Positions 57,945 to 64,000 of a stretch of 64,000 bases of DNA are shown here, piece by piece; the stretch's first letter is position 1, and each line of letters begins with the position of its first letter. The notes under the pieces were generated by a model, which was given only the letters and a program-made list of their open reading frames with translations, did no database searches and had not been told where the DNA came from. The position numbers were made by a program, and so were the translations under genes. The stretch is from CAWBVG01 sp963792175 (GTDB taxonomy: Bacteria; Acidobacteriota; Vicinamibacteria; Vicinamibacterales; CAVVIG01): contig CAWBVG010000048.1 of assembly GCA_963792175.1 (NCBI GenBank), positions 1 through 64,000 of the forward strand, given 5' to 3'.

Positions 57945-58999
57945 TCAGTCGAGAAACCCGGGCTGGATGTTCAGCGCCGGGCGCGCATCGCGAGCAAGAT
58001 CGGCCCGCACGGCCTCGCGGACCTCGGGCAGCCGCTCGATCGCCCGCGGATAGGTCAGTTTCTTGACCGCGACGAGGTCGGTCAGCCTGGCCGCGAAGCC
58101 GAATTGTCGCTGCCAAGCGCGACTGATTCGTGAGCCGACGGTTGAACGTGCCCTTCAGCAGCTCCAGAAAGGCCTCGCGCGGCGACAGGCTCTCGACCGC
58201 TCACGCCGGGCGTGCGGCACGCATCGCGCGGGGCGGCGAGCGCGTAGATGGCGTCGAGTGCAACCGGCCGGCCTTGTCGCCGATGTTCCTCGATCGGCAG
58301 AATCAGTTTGTCCGTATCCGGGTTCATGTGAACGCGGTTCGCGCCGTCCTGGCCGAGAAACCGCCGGGCGATCTTGGGGAACAGCTTGAGGCGCGGAGGA
58401 CCCGGGTACGCGAGGATGCGGTTGCCCGATTCACGCAGGATCAGCAGGTCGTCGGTCAGCAGGCGGGAGCCGGCCTCCAGGAAACATGCGGCCAGACTCG
58501 ACTTGCCGAATGCATTGCTGCCGAGAAACGCGACCGCGCGACGGTCCACGACGACGGCCGTGGCGTGCAGGGGCTCGAAGCCTTGCCGGACCAGCGCGAA
58601 AGACAGCGCCTGCCCCAACAGATAGACCTGGAACGATTCGAGGGAGGCCCGATCGAACCGGCGGAACATGATGCGGCGGCCGTCGGCGGCGACGAGGAAC
58701 TCGCCGATCGTGCGCCACCGGACATACGTCGAGCCGTCTCGAAGAACGACGTACCGGTACCAGCTGTCTGTGTCCCCGTCGTCGCCGCCCGTCTCCGTCG
58801 CTGCGAGAAACGCCATGGCCGGAGCGCTGACACACTCCACCCGGGCCACGCCGCCGTGCGTGTCTGACGGCAAGTCGAGTGGCGTGTCGCTCGAGATGAC
58901 CATCCCGTAGACGCCGTATCGATAGCGCGACCCGGCTCCAGCCTCGAAGCTGGAGGAGCCATTCGTCGCGGTCTCGAGAAGATCCGTCACGCCCGTCAT
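57945..58999 (-). CDS. HPr-kinase-like lasso peptide kinase (frameshifted near C-terminus)
   Basis: About 350 residues. After an N-terminal domain (SWYRYVVLRDGSTYVRWRTIGEFLVAADGRRIMFRRFD) the kinase part begins FEPLHATAVVVDRRAVAFLGSNAFGKSSLAACFLEAGSRLLTDDLLIL: G-x4-GKS is the P-loop and LLTDDLL the metal-binding Asp pair of HprK proteins. The end, after breaks near 58200 and 58120, reads FAARLTDLVAVKKLTYPRAIERLPEV and stops at 57945. Homologues in lasso clusters (ThcoK/PadeK type) phosphorylate the C-terminal Ser of the precursor; the core here ends in Ser. Followed 6-12 bases later by the B1 gene. Confidence 0.85.
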
Positions 59000-59041
59000 T
59001 GTAAAGAACGCGCATCCGCGGCGCGCAACGAAATCGATCGG

Positions 59042-59494
59042 TCACGAACGTGAGGCAGACGGGCTCGTCCAATCGACCATCGGAGTGTACTCGTCGGCCG
59101 GCGCACCGATGAGCACGCGGCCGTTGCGCGCGAGCCACGCGTGCGCTTCGAGCGTATCCGCGGTCCGCCTGATTCCGATCGTGAGGCAGATGGTGCCGTT
59201 CCCGGTGTCGAGCAACAGTTCGGCGACAAGCGCTCGGAGCAGGCAGGTGCTCAAGCGGCCGAGCCGTCGCCCGGTAGCCTCGATCGCCCAGATGATGCGC
59301 TCGTCGGATCCGCGGACGAGGAACTGCGCGGGCCGGCGCAGTCGGCCGGCGCGGGTTCGCAACGCCGGCAACGGCATCGCGTGCAACGCGGCCGCTGCCG
59401 CGACCTGCGCGAGAGCCGCTGCGACGAGCAGCCACCAATCCGCCGGCGTCAGCCGGAAGAACCGCGAGCGCGGGAGACGTGGACGCCTCCTCAT
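59042..59494 (-). CDS. Lasso peptide leader peptidase (B2 protein, transglutaminase-like)
   Basis: 150 residues from the ATG at 59494, chosen over the longer frame to 59614 because that would overlap the divergent gene. It has an N-terminal hydrophobic helix (WWLLVAAALAQVAAAAAL) and the cysteine-protease core RLGRLSTCLLRALVAELLL (nucleophile Cys), TICLTIGIRRTADTLEAHAWLARNGRVLIG with the catalytic His in EAHAW. The length and motif order are those of B2 proteins that remove the lasso leader. First gene of the minus-strand cluster, 42 bases before the kinase gene. Confidence 0.87.
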   Translation of the reverse strand: MRRRPRLPRSRFFRLTPADWWLLVAAALAQVAAAAALHAMPLPALRTRAGRLRRPAQFLVRGSDERIIWAIEATGRRLGRLSTCLLRALVAELLLDTGNGTICLTIGIRRTADTLEAHAWLARNGRVLIGAPADEYTPMVDWTSPSASRS

Positions 59495-59506
59495 GCCGCG
59501 CCCGCG

Positions 59507-59512
59507 TACAAT
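59507..59512 (+). promoter_or_regulatory. Candidate -10 element between the lasso operon and the divergent membrane protein
   Basis: TACAAT at 59507-59512 lies 7 bases before the ATG at 59520, which would make the transcript leaderless. Only 25 bases separate the two divergent start codons, so the lasso promoter must lie within the neighbouring coding region. Confidence 0.4.
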
Positions 59513-59519
59513 CGCGCGA

Positions 59520-60713
59520 ATGACGAGCTCACGACAGGACGCTCTCTGTCTCTGGCTCGTGCTCGTCTTGCCATCGTCCTTCGTCGTCCACAAATACCTC
59601 GGTTGGGAAGGCACGATCGTCTACAGCATCGGCGTGGCTGCGAGCGTCGCGCTGGGACGGCGTGTGTTCACGCGCCTGTCGACCCGGACCCTGGTGTGGC
59701 TCGTGCTCCTGGCATCCGTCCTCGTCGCCGTCGCGTTTTTCGTCGTCTACCCGATCGCGAATACTCACGCCGCGGGCGCCGGCAGTGACGATGACGACGC
59801 GCTGAATCTCGGCGCGATGGCGCTTCTCGCAGGTCGCTTTCCGTACGCGCACACCACGTATCTCGGCAACGTGCTCCATCATCTTCCGGGGGCGTTCATC
59901 CTCGCCACTCCATTCGTGGCGCTCGGCACGAGCGCGCTCCAGAACCTCTGGTGGCTCCCGATATTCTTTCTGGCCGTCAGGGAAGACGCCAACAGCCGCA
60001 CGGCGCTGGAGCTGGCGTTGGTCGTCGTCGCGCTCAGCCCCGAGGTCGTGTACAAAGTGGTCACTGGCACCGGCTATCTCGCAAACGTGATCTCCGTGCT
60101 GCTGGGCCTGTGGTGGCTCGTGCGAACCACGCATCGGGACTTCGCCGCCATCGCCTGGGGGCTCACGCTGGCGTCACGCGCCAACTTCCTCTTGCTCGTG
60201 CCGCTGGCGGGGGGCTACCTCTATCAACGCGCCGGGTGGAGAACCGCGGCGCGGGCGGTGGCGCTCACCTGCGGGACGGCTGCGGCGCTCACGTTGCCGT
60301 TTTATTTCCACGATCCCCGCCACTTCGGGCCGCTCGAAGCGGCGAATCGCCTGCTCGTCTTCAATCAGCTCCTTCCACATCTAGGAATTGCGCTGATCGT
60401 CCTGATGGCGGCTCTTGCCGTCGGCCTCTCGTTCATGCCAATGGATCGGGCGGCACTATTCCGGAACTGCGCGGTCGTTCAGGCGTTTCCGGTGATCGCC
60501 GGCGTCGTGCTCGCCTCGGTGCGGGATCGACAGATGAATCTCTGGTACACGCGCTACGGTGCGTTCTTCGCGTGGTTCGCGCTCATGGCATTGGTGACGG
60601 AACCGTCCCATACGCCGCCGCCGCTCACCGCGGCCGCTGCACGAGCTCGATCTTCGTCCCCGCGGGTCCTTCGACATACGCGAACTGAATCGTCGTCTTG
60701 TCCGCGAGCGTGA
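59520..60713 (+). CDS. Polytopic membrane protein, GT-C-like (possible polyprenyl-linked glycosyltransferase)
   Basis: About 397 residues with about ten hydrophobic segments. The first periplasmic loop after the early helices holds ANTHAAGAGSDDDDALNLGAMALLAGRFPYAHTTYLGN, then LPGAFILATPFVALG; an acidic pair in the first loop followed by R-F-P-Y and H-L-P-G is typical of GT-C transferases (GT87-like). The last segments run to FAWFALMALVTEP, after which the frame continues as Arg/Ser-rich sequence that overlaps the VOC gene by 89 bases; the real stop may have been lost to an indel near 60610. Function is inferred. Confidence 0.55.
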   Translation: MTSSRQDALCLWLVLVLPSSFVVHKYLGWEGTIVYSIGVAASVALGRRVFTRLSTRTLVWLVLLASVLVAVAFFVVYPIANTHAAGAGSDDDDALNLGAMALLAGRFPYAHTTYLGNVLHHLPGAFILATPFVALGTSALQNLWWLPIFFLAVREDANSRTALELALVVVALSPEVVYKVVTGTGYLANVISVLLGLWWLVRTTHRDFAAIAWGLTLASRANFLLLVPLAGGYLYQRAGWRTAARAVALTCGTAAALTLPFYFHDPRHFGPLEAANRLLVFNQLLPHLGIALIVLMAALAVGLSFMPMDRAALFRNCAVVQAFPVIAGVVLASVRDRQMNLWYTRYGAFFAWFALMALVTEPSHTPPPLTAAAARARSSSPRVLRHTRTESSSCPRA

Positions 60714-61428
60714 GCGGACGCGGTTCGGTCAGCACCTTCACGCCGGCGGTCTTCAGTTCCGCAATCTTCTCGACCAGGTTGGTGGCGCGCCAGCCGATGT
60801 GGTCGATGGCGTGCCCGTCGCTCGGCGTCGACTCGCCGCGCTGCACCAGCACCCACATGTCGCTGAAGCCGGCGGCGCTGTACTTGACCGCGTCGATCTG
60901 TCCTTTCAACTTCGTGCGTTCGCCGCCGAACTTGGCGAGCAGCCACGTGAACATCTCGGCGGGATCGGCGGCGCGCAGGTGGATGTGGTGGAGTCCCAGC
61001 AACCCGGTGTCCTGCACGACTTCGATCTTCGTTCCCCACGGATCCTCGACGAATCCGAGCTTGAACAGGTTGGGAACGTCGCGCACCGGCGTGACGATTT
61101 TCACTCCCGCCGCCTCGAACTCCTTCATCTTCGCGTCGAGATCGGCGAACGAAAAGCCGATGTGATCGATCGAGCTGCCGGCGCTCGGCTTGCCATCGGC
61201 GTTTTTGAGGAAGATGAGCCGGGTGGAGCCGAACATCAGTCGATCGGGCGCCTCGGTGGTCGGTTTGCCGCCGAAGTTCTTCTGATACCACTCGACCGCT
61301 TTCGCTTGATCCGGGACGTTCAGGTGGACGTGATCGTAGGGCAGCGTCGGCGCCTGCGCCAGCGCGCCGAGCGCGGCGCACAGGACGAACGCGCAGGACA
61401 ACGGTATGGCAGACATGATCGACCGCAT
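60625..61428 (-). CDS. Secreted VOC superfamily protein (two glyoxalase-like domains)
   Basis: Intact 267 residues. A signal peptide (SIMSAIPLSCAFVLCAALG, cut near ALA) is followed by two tandem VOC modules: LPYDHVHLNVPDQAKAVEWYQKNFGG ... HIGFSFADLDAKMKEFEAAGVKIV ... FVEDPWGTKIEVVQD and LGLHHIHLRAADPAEMFTWLLAKFGG ... HIGWRATNLVEKIAELKTAGVKVL ... YVEGPAGTKIELVQ. The His and Glu ends of each module could hold a metal. Export is unusual among VOC proteins but common in this phylum. A GAGGAGA site precedes the ATG. Substrate unknown. Confidence 0.85.
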   Translation of the reverse strand: MRSIMSAIPLSCAFVLCAALGALAQAPTLPYDHVHLNVPDQAKAVEWYQKNFGGKPTTEAPDRLMFGSTRLIFLKNADGKPSAGSSIDHIGFSFADLDAKMKEFEAAGVKIVTPVRDVPNLFKLGFVEDPWGTKIEVVQDTGLLGLHHIHLRAADPAEMFTWLLAKFGGERTKLKGQIDAVKYSAAGFSDMWVLVQRGESTPSDGHAIDHIGWRATNLVEKIAELKTAGVKVLTEPRPLTLADKTTIQFAYVEGPAGTKIELVQRPR

Positions 61429-61489
61429 GGCGTCTCCTCGAGGACTGAAGCCTGAACGCAGATTTGCGGATACCTTATCAGAAATTCGC

Positions 61490-61495
61490 TATGCT
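61490..61495 (+). promoter_or_regulatory. Candidate -10 element of the DUF4159 gene
   Basis: TATGCT at 61490-61495 lies 6 bases before the GTG at 61502, again suggesting a leaderless transcript. No Shine-Dalgarno is present. The -35 is unclear. Confidence 0.35.
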
Positions 61496-61501
61496 CCGAT
61501 C

Positions 61502-62306
61502 GTGCCCACCGCCGCGCGTCCCCGATCGCTCATCGCCGCCTCGATCGTCGTGATCGCCGCCGCCGCGGCGCTCGCGCAGGTGGGCGGCGGCTTCGGGTTC
61601 GGCGGGCGCGTCCGGCTTCAGGTCCAGCCGAACGCCCGCTACGACGGGCGGTTCACGTTCGTCCGCGTGAATTACGAATCAGCGCCCGGCGGCTATTGGT
61701 ACCGCGGGCTGCCGGCATGGGCGCACGGCTATCCGATGGCCGAGCAGAACCTGATGAAGATCATGAACGAGCTCAGCTACCTCGGCGCCAACGAGGAAGA
61801 GATCAACACGCTGGCGCTCGACGATCCCGAGCTGTTCAAGTACCCGGTGGCCTACATCATCGAAGTGAGCTGGTGGACGCTCACCGATACCCAGGCCGCG
61901 GCGCTGCGCACCTACATCCAGAAAGGCGGCTTCGTCATCGTCGACGACTTCAAGGCGACCGGCGATTTCGGGAGCCCGGGCTGGGAACCCTTCGAGCGGA
62001 ACATGCAGCGCGTGCTGCCGGGCGCCCGCTTCGTGGAGATGCAGGCCTCTCATCCGATCTTCCACTGCTTCTTCGAAATCGAGACGCTGGAGAATTTCCC
62101 GCAGGCCTACAACGCCGGTCCGCCGGTGTTTCGCGGCGTCTTCGAGGACAACGATCCCGCAAAGCGCCTGCAGATGATCGTCAACTACAACACGGACATT
62201 TCACAGGTACTGGGAGTGGTCCGGCCGCGGTCTGCGGCCGTTCGACGAGACCAACGAGGCCTACAAACTCGGCGTGAACTACATCATGTACGGACTGACG
62301 CACTGA
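61502..62306 (+). CDS. DUF4159 domain-containing secreted protein (one frameshift)
   Basis: About 267 residues. A signal peptide (SLIAASIVVIAAAAALAQVGGG) is followed by RFTFVRVNYESAPGGYWYRGLPAWAHGYPMAEQNLMKIMNELS, LDDPELFKYPVAYIIEVSWWTLTDTQAAALRTYIQKGGFVIVDDF and HPIFHCFFEIETLENFPQAYN, the DUF4159 core (a flavodoxin/glutamine-amidotransferase-like fold of unknown role). An indel near 62207 shifts the end, which then reads YWEWSGRGLRPFDETNEAYKLGVNYIMYGLTH before TGA 62304-62306. GTG start inferred; overlaps the DUF167 gene. Confidence 0.82.
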
Positions 62307-62620
62307 TGCGTCCAGGCCTCAGTGGCTCGACGGATGCCACGGCGGTTGTCATCAGCGTCCGCGTGATTCCCCGCGCGGCACAGTCCGGCGTTGCCGGCAG
62401 GCGCGGGGACGCCTGGCTGGTGCGACTGCACGCGCCGCCAGTCGAGGGCGCGGCGAACGATGAGCTGATCGACGTCATCGCCAGAGCGCTCGCGGTTCCG
62501 AAGCGAGCGGTGTCGATCGCGTCCGGCGAGCGATCGCGTCAGAAGAGCGTCCGCGTGTCCGGTATCGACGCCGCGACCGCTGCGGCGCGCCTCGCGTCAG
62601 CGCAATCGGGCAAGGACTGA
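62306..62620 (+). CDS. DUF167 (YggU-like) family protein
   Basis: Intact 104 residues. The ATG shares its A with the DUF4159 stop. It shows VVISVRVIPRAAQSGVAGRRGDAWLVRLHAPPVEGAANDELIDVIARALAVPKRAVSIASGERSRQKSVRVSG; V-x-P-x-A, A-P-P-V-E-G-A-A-N-x-E-L and S-G-x-x-S-x-x-K are the DUF167 signature. Cellular role not established for the family. The last 24 bases overlap the converging gene. Confidence 0.9.
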   Translation: MRPGLSGSTDATAVVISVRVIPRAAQSGVAGRRGDAWLVRLHAPPVEGAANDELIDVIARALAVPKRAVSIASGERSRQKSVRVSGIDAATAAARLASAQSGKD

Positions 62621-63208
62621 TTTTTCCACAAGGCAGCTGATCGTCCGGCTGCTGCCGGCCAGTTCGAGGGTGATGTCGCTGGTCGGAGCGAACGCCGCGA
62701 AGTCGAAGATGAACCGTCCGCCGGGGGCGTCGAGCGCCTGGGTCGCCGGTTTGATGACGCGGCCGCCGCGTGCGATCGAGACGGCCGTGATCGCGTTCTT
62801 CGAGCCTTTCGCCGGCGTGATGCCGATGGTGATTCTGGTTTTCTGCGCGTCGGCGTAGCTCGTGGCCAGCGGCTCCTGGCGCTTGCGCGTCGCCTGCCAT
62901 GTCTCGTAGGCGACGAGCTTGTACGGCGTGAAGAGCGCGATCACGAAATCGTCGTTCTTGCAGAAGCCGGTCTCGTAGAACACACACGCCGGCCGCTCCC
63001 CGCCCTGCTTGCCGCACTCCACCGCGTTCCAGTAGTTGTCGCGACTGATCGGCTGAATGCCCTTGTCCCAGGCGGGCGTGATGCCTGGCGGAATCTGCGC
63101 TTTGATCTGCGCCAGCGCGGAGCCCGGCGCCAGACTCGCGAGTGCAGTCCAGAACGCGACGAGTCGAAGCCTTCGAATGACAGATCCGTCAATCACGCTC
63201 GTAAGCAT
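62597..63208 (-). CDS. Secreted hypothetical protein
   Basis: 203 residues, not recognised. A signal peptide precedes APGSALAQIKAQIPPG. The mature part has two or three cysteines near NAVECGKQGGERPACVFYETGFCKNDDF, suggesting disulfides, then a beta-rich half (RITIGITPAKGSKNAITAVSIARGGRVIKP). An Ig-like or immunoglobulin-binding fold is possible but I cannot assign a family. Convergent with DUF167. Confidence 0.7.
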   Translation of the reverse strand: MLTSVIDGSVIRRLRLVAFWTALASLAPGSALAQIKAQIPPGITPAWDKGIQPISRDNYWNAVECGKQGGERPACVFYETGFCKNDDFVIALFTPYKLVAYETWQATRKRQEPLATSYADAQKTRITIGITPAKGSKNAITAVSIARGGRVIKPATQALDAPGGRFIFDFAAFAPTSDITLELAGSSRTISCLVEKSVLARLR

Positions 63209-63339
63209 AGCGGCGCCGCCTTTTAACTGCCATTCCCTGCCCGAAAGTCATCCGATCGCGGCCAGCGCGGCGCCGCCGCGTAAATGCCTGTGCAACGGTG
63301 CCGTTGTACGCCGGCAGCGCCCTTGCTCCCGCATGAACC

Positions 63340-63984
63340 ATGATGAGTGTCTTCATTCGGACGTTGGCGTGCGCGGGCATGCTGTTGATCGCACAGCGAT
63401 CGTCTGCGAATCCAATCGAAGCCGGCGACTGGGTCCACTTCAACGGAAGTCTTGGCACGCTCGGCGGTGGAGCGTTCAAGATTCACGACGTCACCGACAG
63501 CGCCGTCGCCGACTTCCTGACCTTCTGCGTGCAGGAGACGCAATACATCAACTACTCGGCGGACTTCCGCGTCGGGTCGATCACCGACCATGCAGACGAT
63601 GCGAGCGGTCCGGATCCGATCGAACCGGAAACCGCGTGGATCATGTCGAACTTCTCGCGCGGTCTGCTGGGCGCGTTTTCGTCCGACGACATTCAGTCGT
63701 CGATCTGGAAGCTCGAAGGCGAGACCAGTGTCTACTGGGGAAACTCGGCCGCGTTGATCGGCGCCGCGCACCTCGCGATCCTCGGCGGCTGGTCGAACGA
63801 CGGCGTGAAGGTCCTGAACCTGTTCTGGGCCAATGGCACGCCGGCGCAGGATCAGCTCGTCTACATGCCGGATTCGGTGACCACGACAGCCGCCGTCCCC
63901 GAACCGGGAACCATCGTCCTCCTGGGGACGGGCGTGGCGGCGGCGATTCGCCGCCGGCGCCGGTCGCGCGTGACAGCCGGTTGA
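63340..63984 (+). CDS. PEP-CTERM sorting domain protein
   Basis: Intact 214 residues. Signal peptide (SVFIRTLACAGMLLIAQRS, cut near SANP), a mature domain with WVHFNGSLGTLGGGAFKIHDVTD and FLTFCVQETQYINYS, and the C-terminal sorting signal VPEPGTIVLLGTGVAAAIRRRRR: Pro-Glu-Pro, a hydrophobic segment and a basic tail. It is anchored and processed by an exosortase, which is not in this window. The exopolysaccharide operon with a polysaccharide deacetylase fits this system. About 130 bases of unassigned sequence precede the ATG. Confidence 0.9.
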   Translation: MMSVFIRTLACAGMLLIAQRSSANPIEAGDWVHFNGSLGTLGGGAFKIHDVTDSAVADFLTFCVQETQYINYSADFRVGSITDHADDASGPDPIEPETAWIMSNFSRGLLGAFSSDDIQSSIWKLEGETSVYWGNSAALIGAAHLAILGGWSNDGVKVLNLFWANGTPAQDQLVYMPDSVTTTAAVPEPGTIVLLGTGVAAAIRRRRRSRVTAG

Positions 63985-64000
63985 TTCGACGCGCGTGCGT

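Overview
The window is about two-thirds G+C and reads as a chromosomal piece of an Acidobacteriota genome, most likely the Vicinamibacteria branch. The evidence for this is the tig-clpP-clpX block, a PadR regulator next to a large 'acidobacterial duplicated orphan permease', a PEP-CTERM protein, and an exopolysaccharide locus with a short-form sugar transferase and a Wzc-type kinase. This placement is inferred from gene content only.

Layout. (1) 1-2378, minus strand: clpX (5' part), clpP, trigger factor and tRNA-Leu(UAG). (2) 2483-4895: a FkbM methyltransferase, an anti-sigma/ECF sigma pair with a recognisable autoregulated promoter, and a small membrane protein. (3) 5136-40819, plus strand: a very long exopolysaccharide operon in which most neighbouring genes overlap as ATGA or TGATG. 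It holds a regulator, the Wza-type exporter, an asparagine synthase, an ABC exporter (permease and Wzt-like ATPase), about ten glycosyltransferases, several methyltransferases, CDP-glucose and dTDP-amino-sugar genes, a polysaccharide deacetylase, a Wzy-like polymerase, a carbamoyltransferase, a GDP-fucose synthase-like enzyme and the initiating phosphosugar transferase. (4) 40812-46186: a geranylgeranyl-reductase-like flavoprotein, then on the minus strand a secreted Cna-B-like protein, the Wzc tyrosine kinase and an O-antigen ligase. (5) 46481-53173: a DUF3810 membrane protein, truA, a PadR/permease pair and an FHA-GAF-SpoIIE phosphatase. (6) 53193-59494, minus strand: a lasso-peptide cluster. 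(7) 59520-63984: a GT-C-like membrane protein, a secreted VOC protein, DUF4159 and DUF167 proteins, a secreted hypothetical protein and a PEP-CTERM protein.

The lasso cluster is the most interesting find. In transcription order it encodes a B2 leader peptidase, an HPr-kinase-like kinase, a PqqD-like B1 protein, an AsnB-type cyclase lacking the glutaminase cysteine, a very short precursor gene (55602-55780), a JmjC/cupin_4 oxygenase and a nucleotidyltransferase. The precursor carries the full leader motif Y-x2-P-x-L-x3-G-x5-T. Its predicted 20-residue core begins with Ala1, has the ring acceptor at Asp9 and ends in Ser, the residue that lasso kinases phosphorylate. The oxygenase suggests a further, unstudied modification.

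Quality warning. Many genes, including housekeeping truA and the sigma/anti-sigma pair, are broken by single-base indels although their family motifs continue in the next frame. These are most simply read as assembly errors from unpolished long reads, so I annotate such loci as one CDS and state the breaks. Other stretches (15.5-19.0, 32.5-36.1 and 43.4-46.2 kb) are clean.
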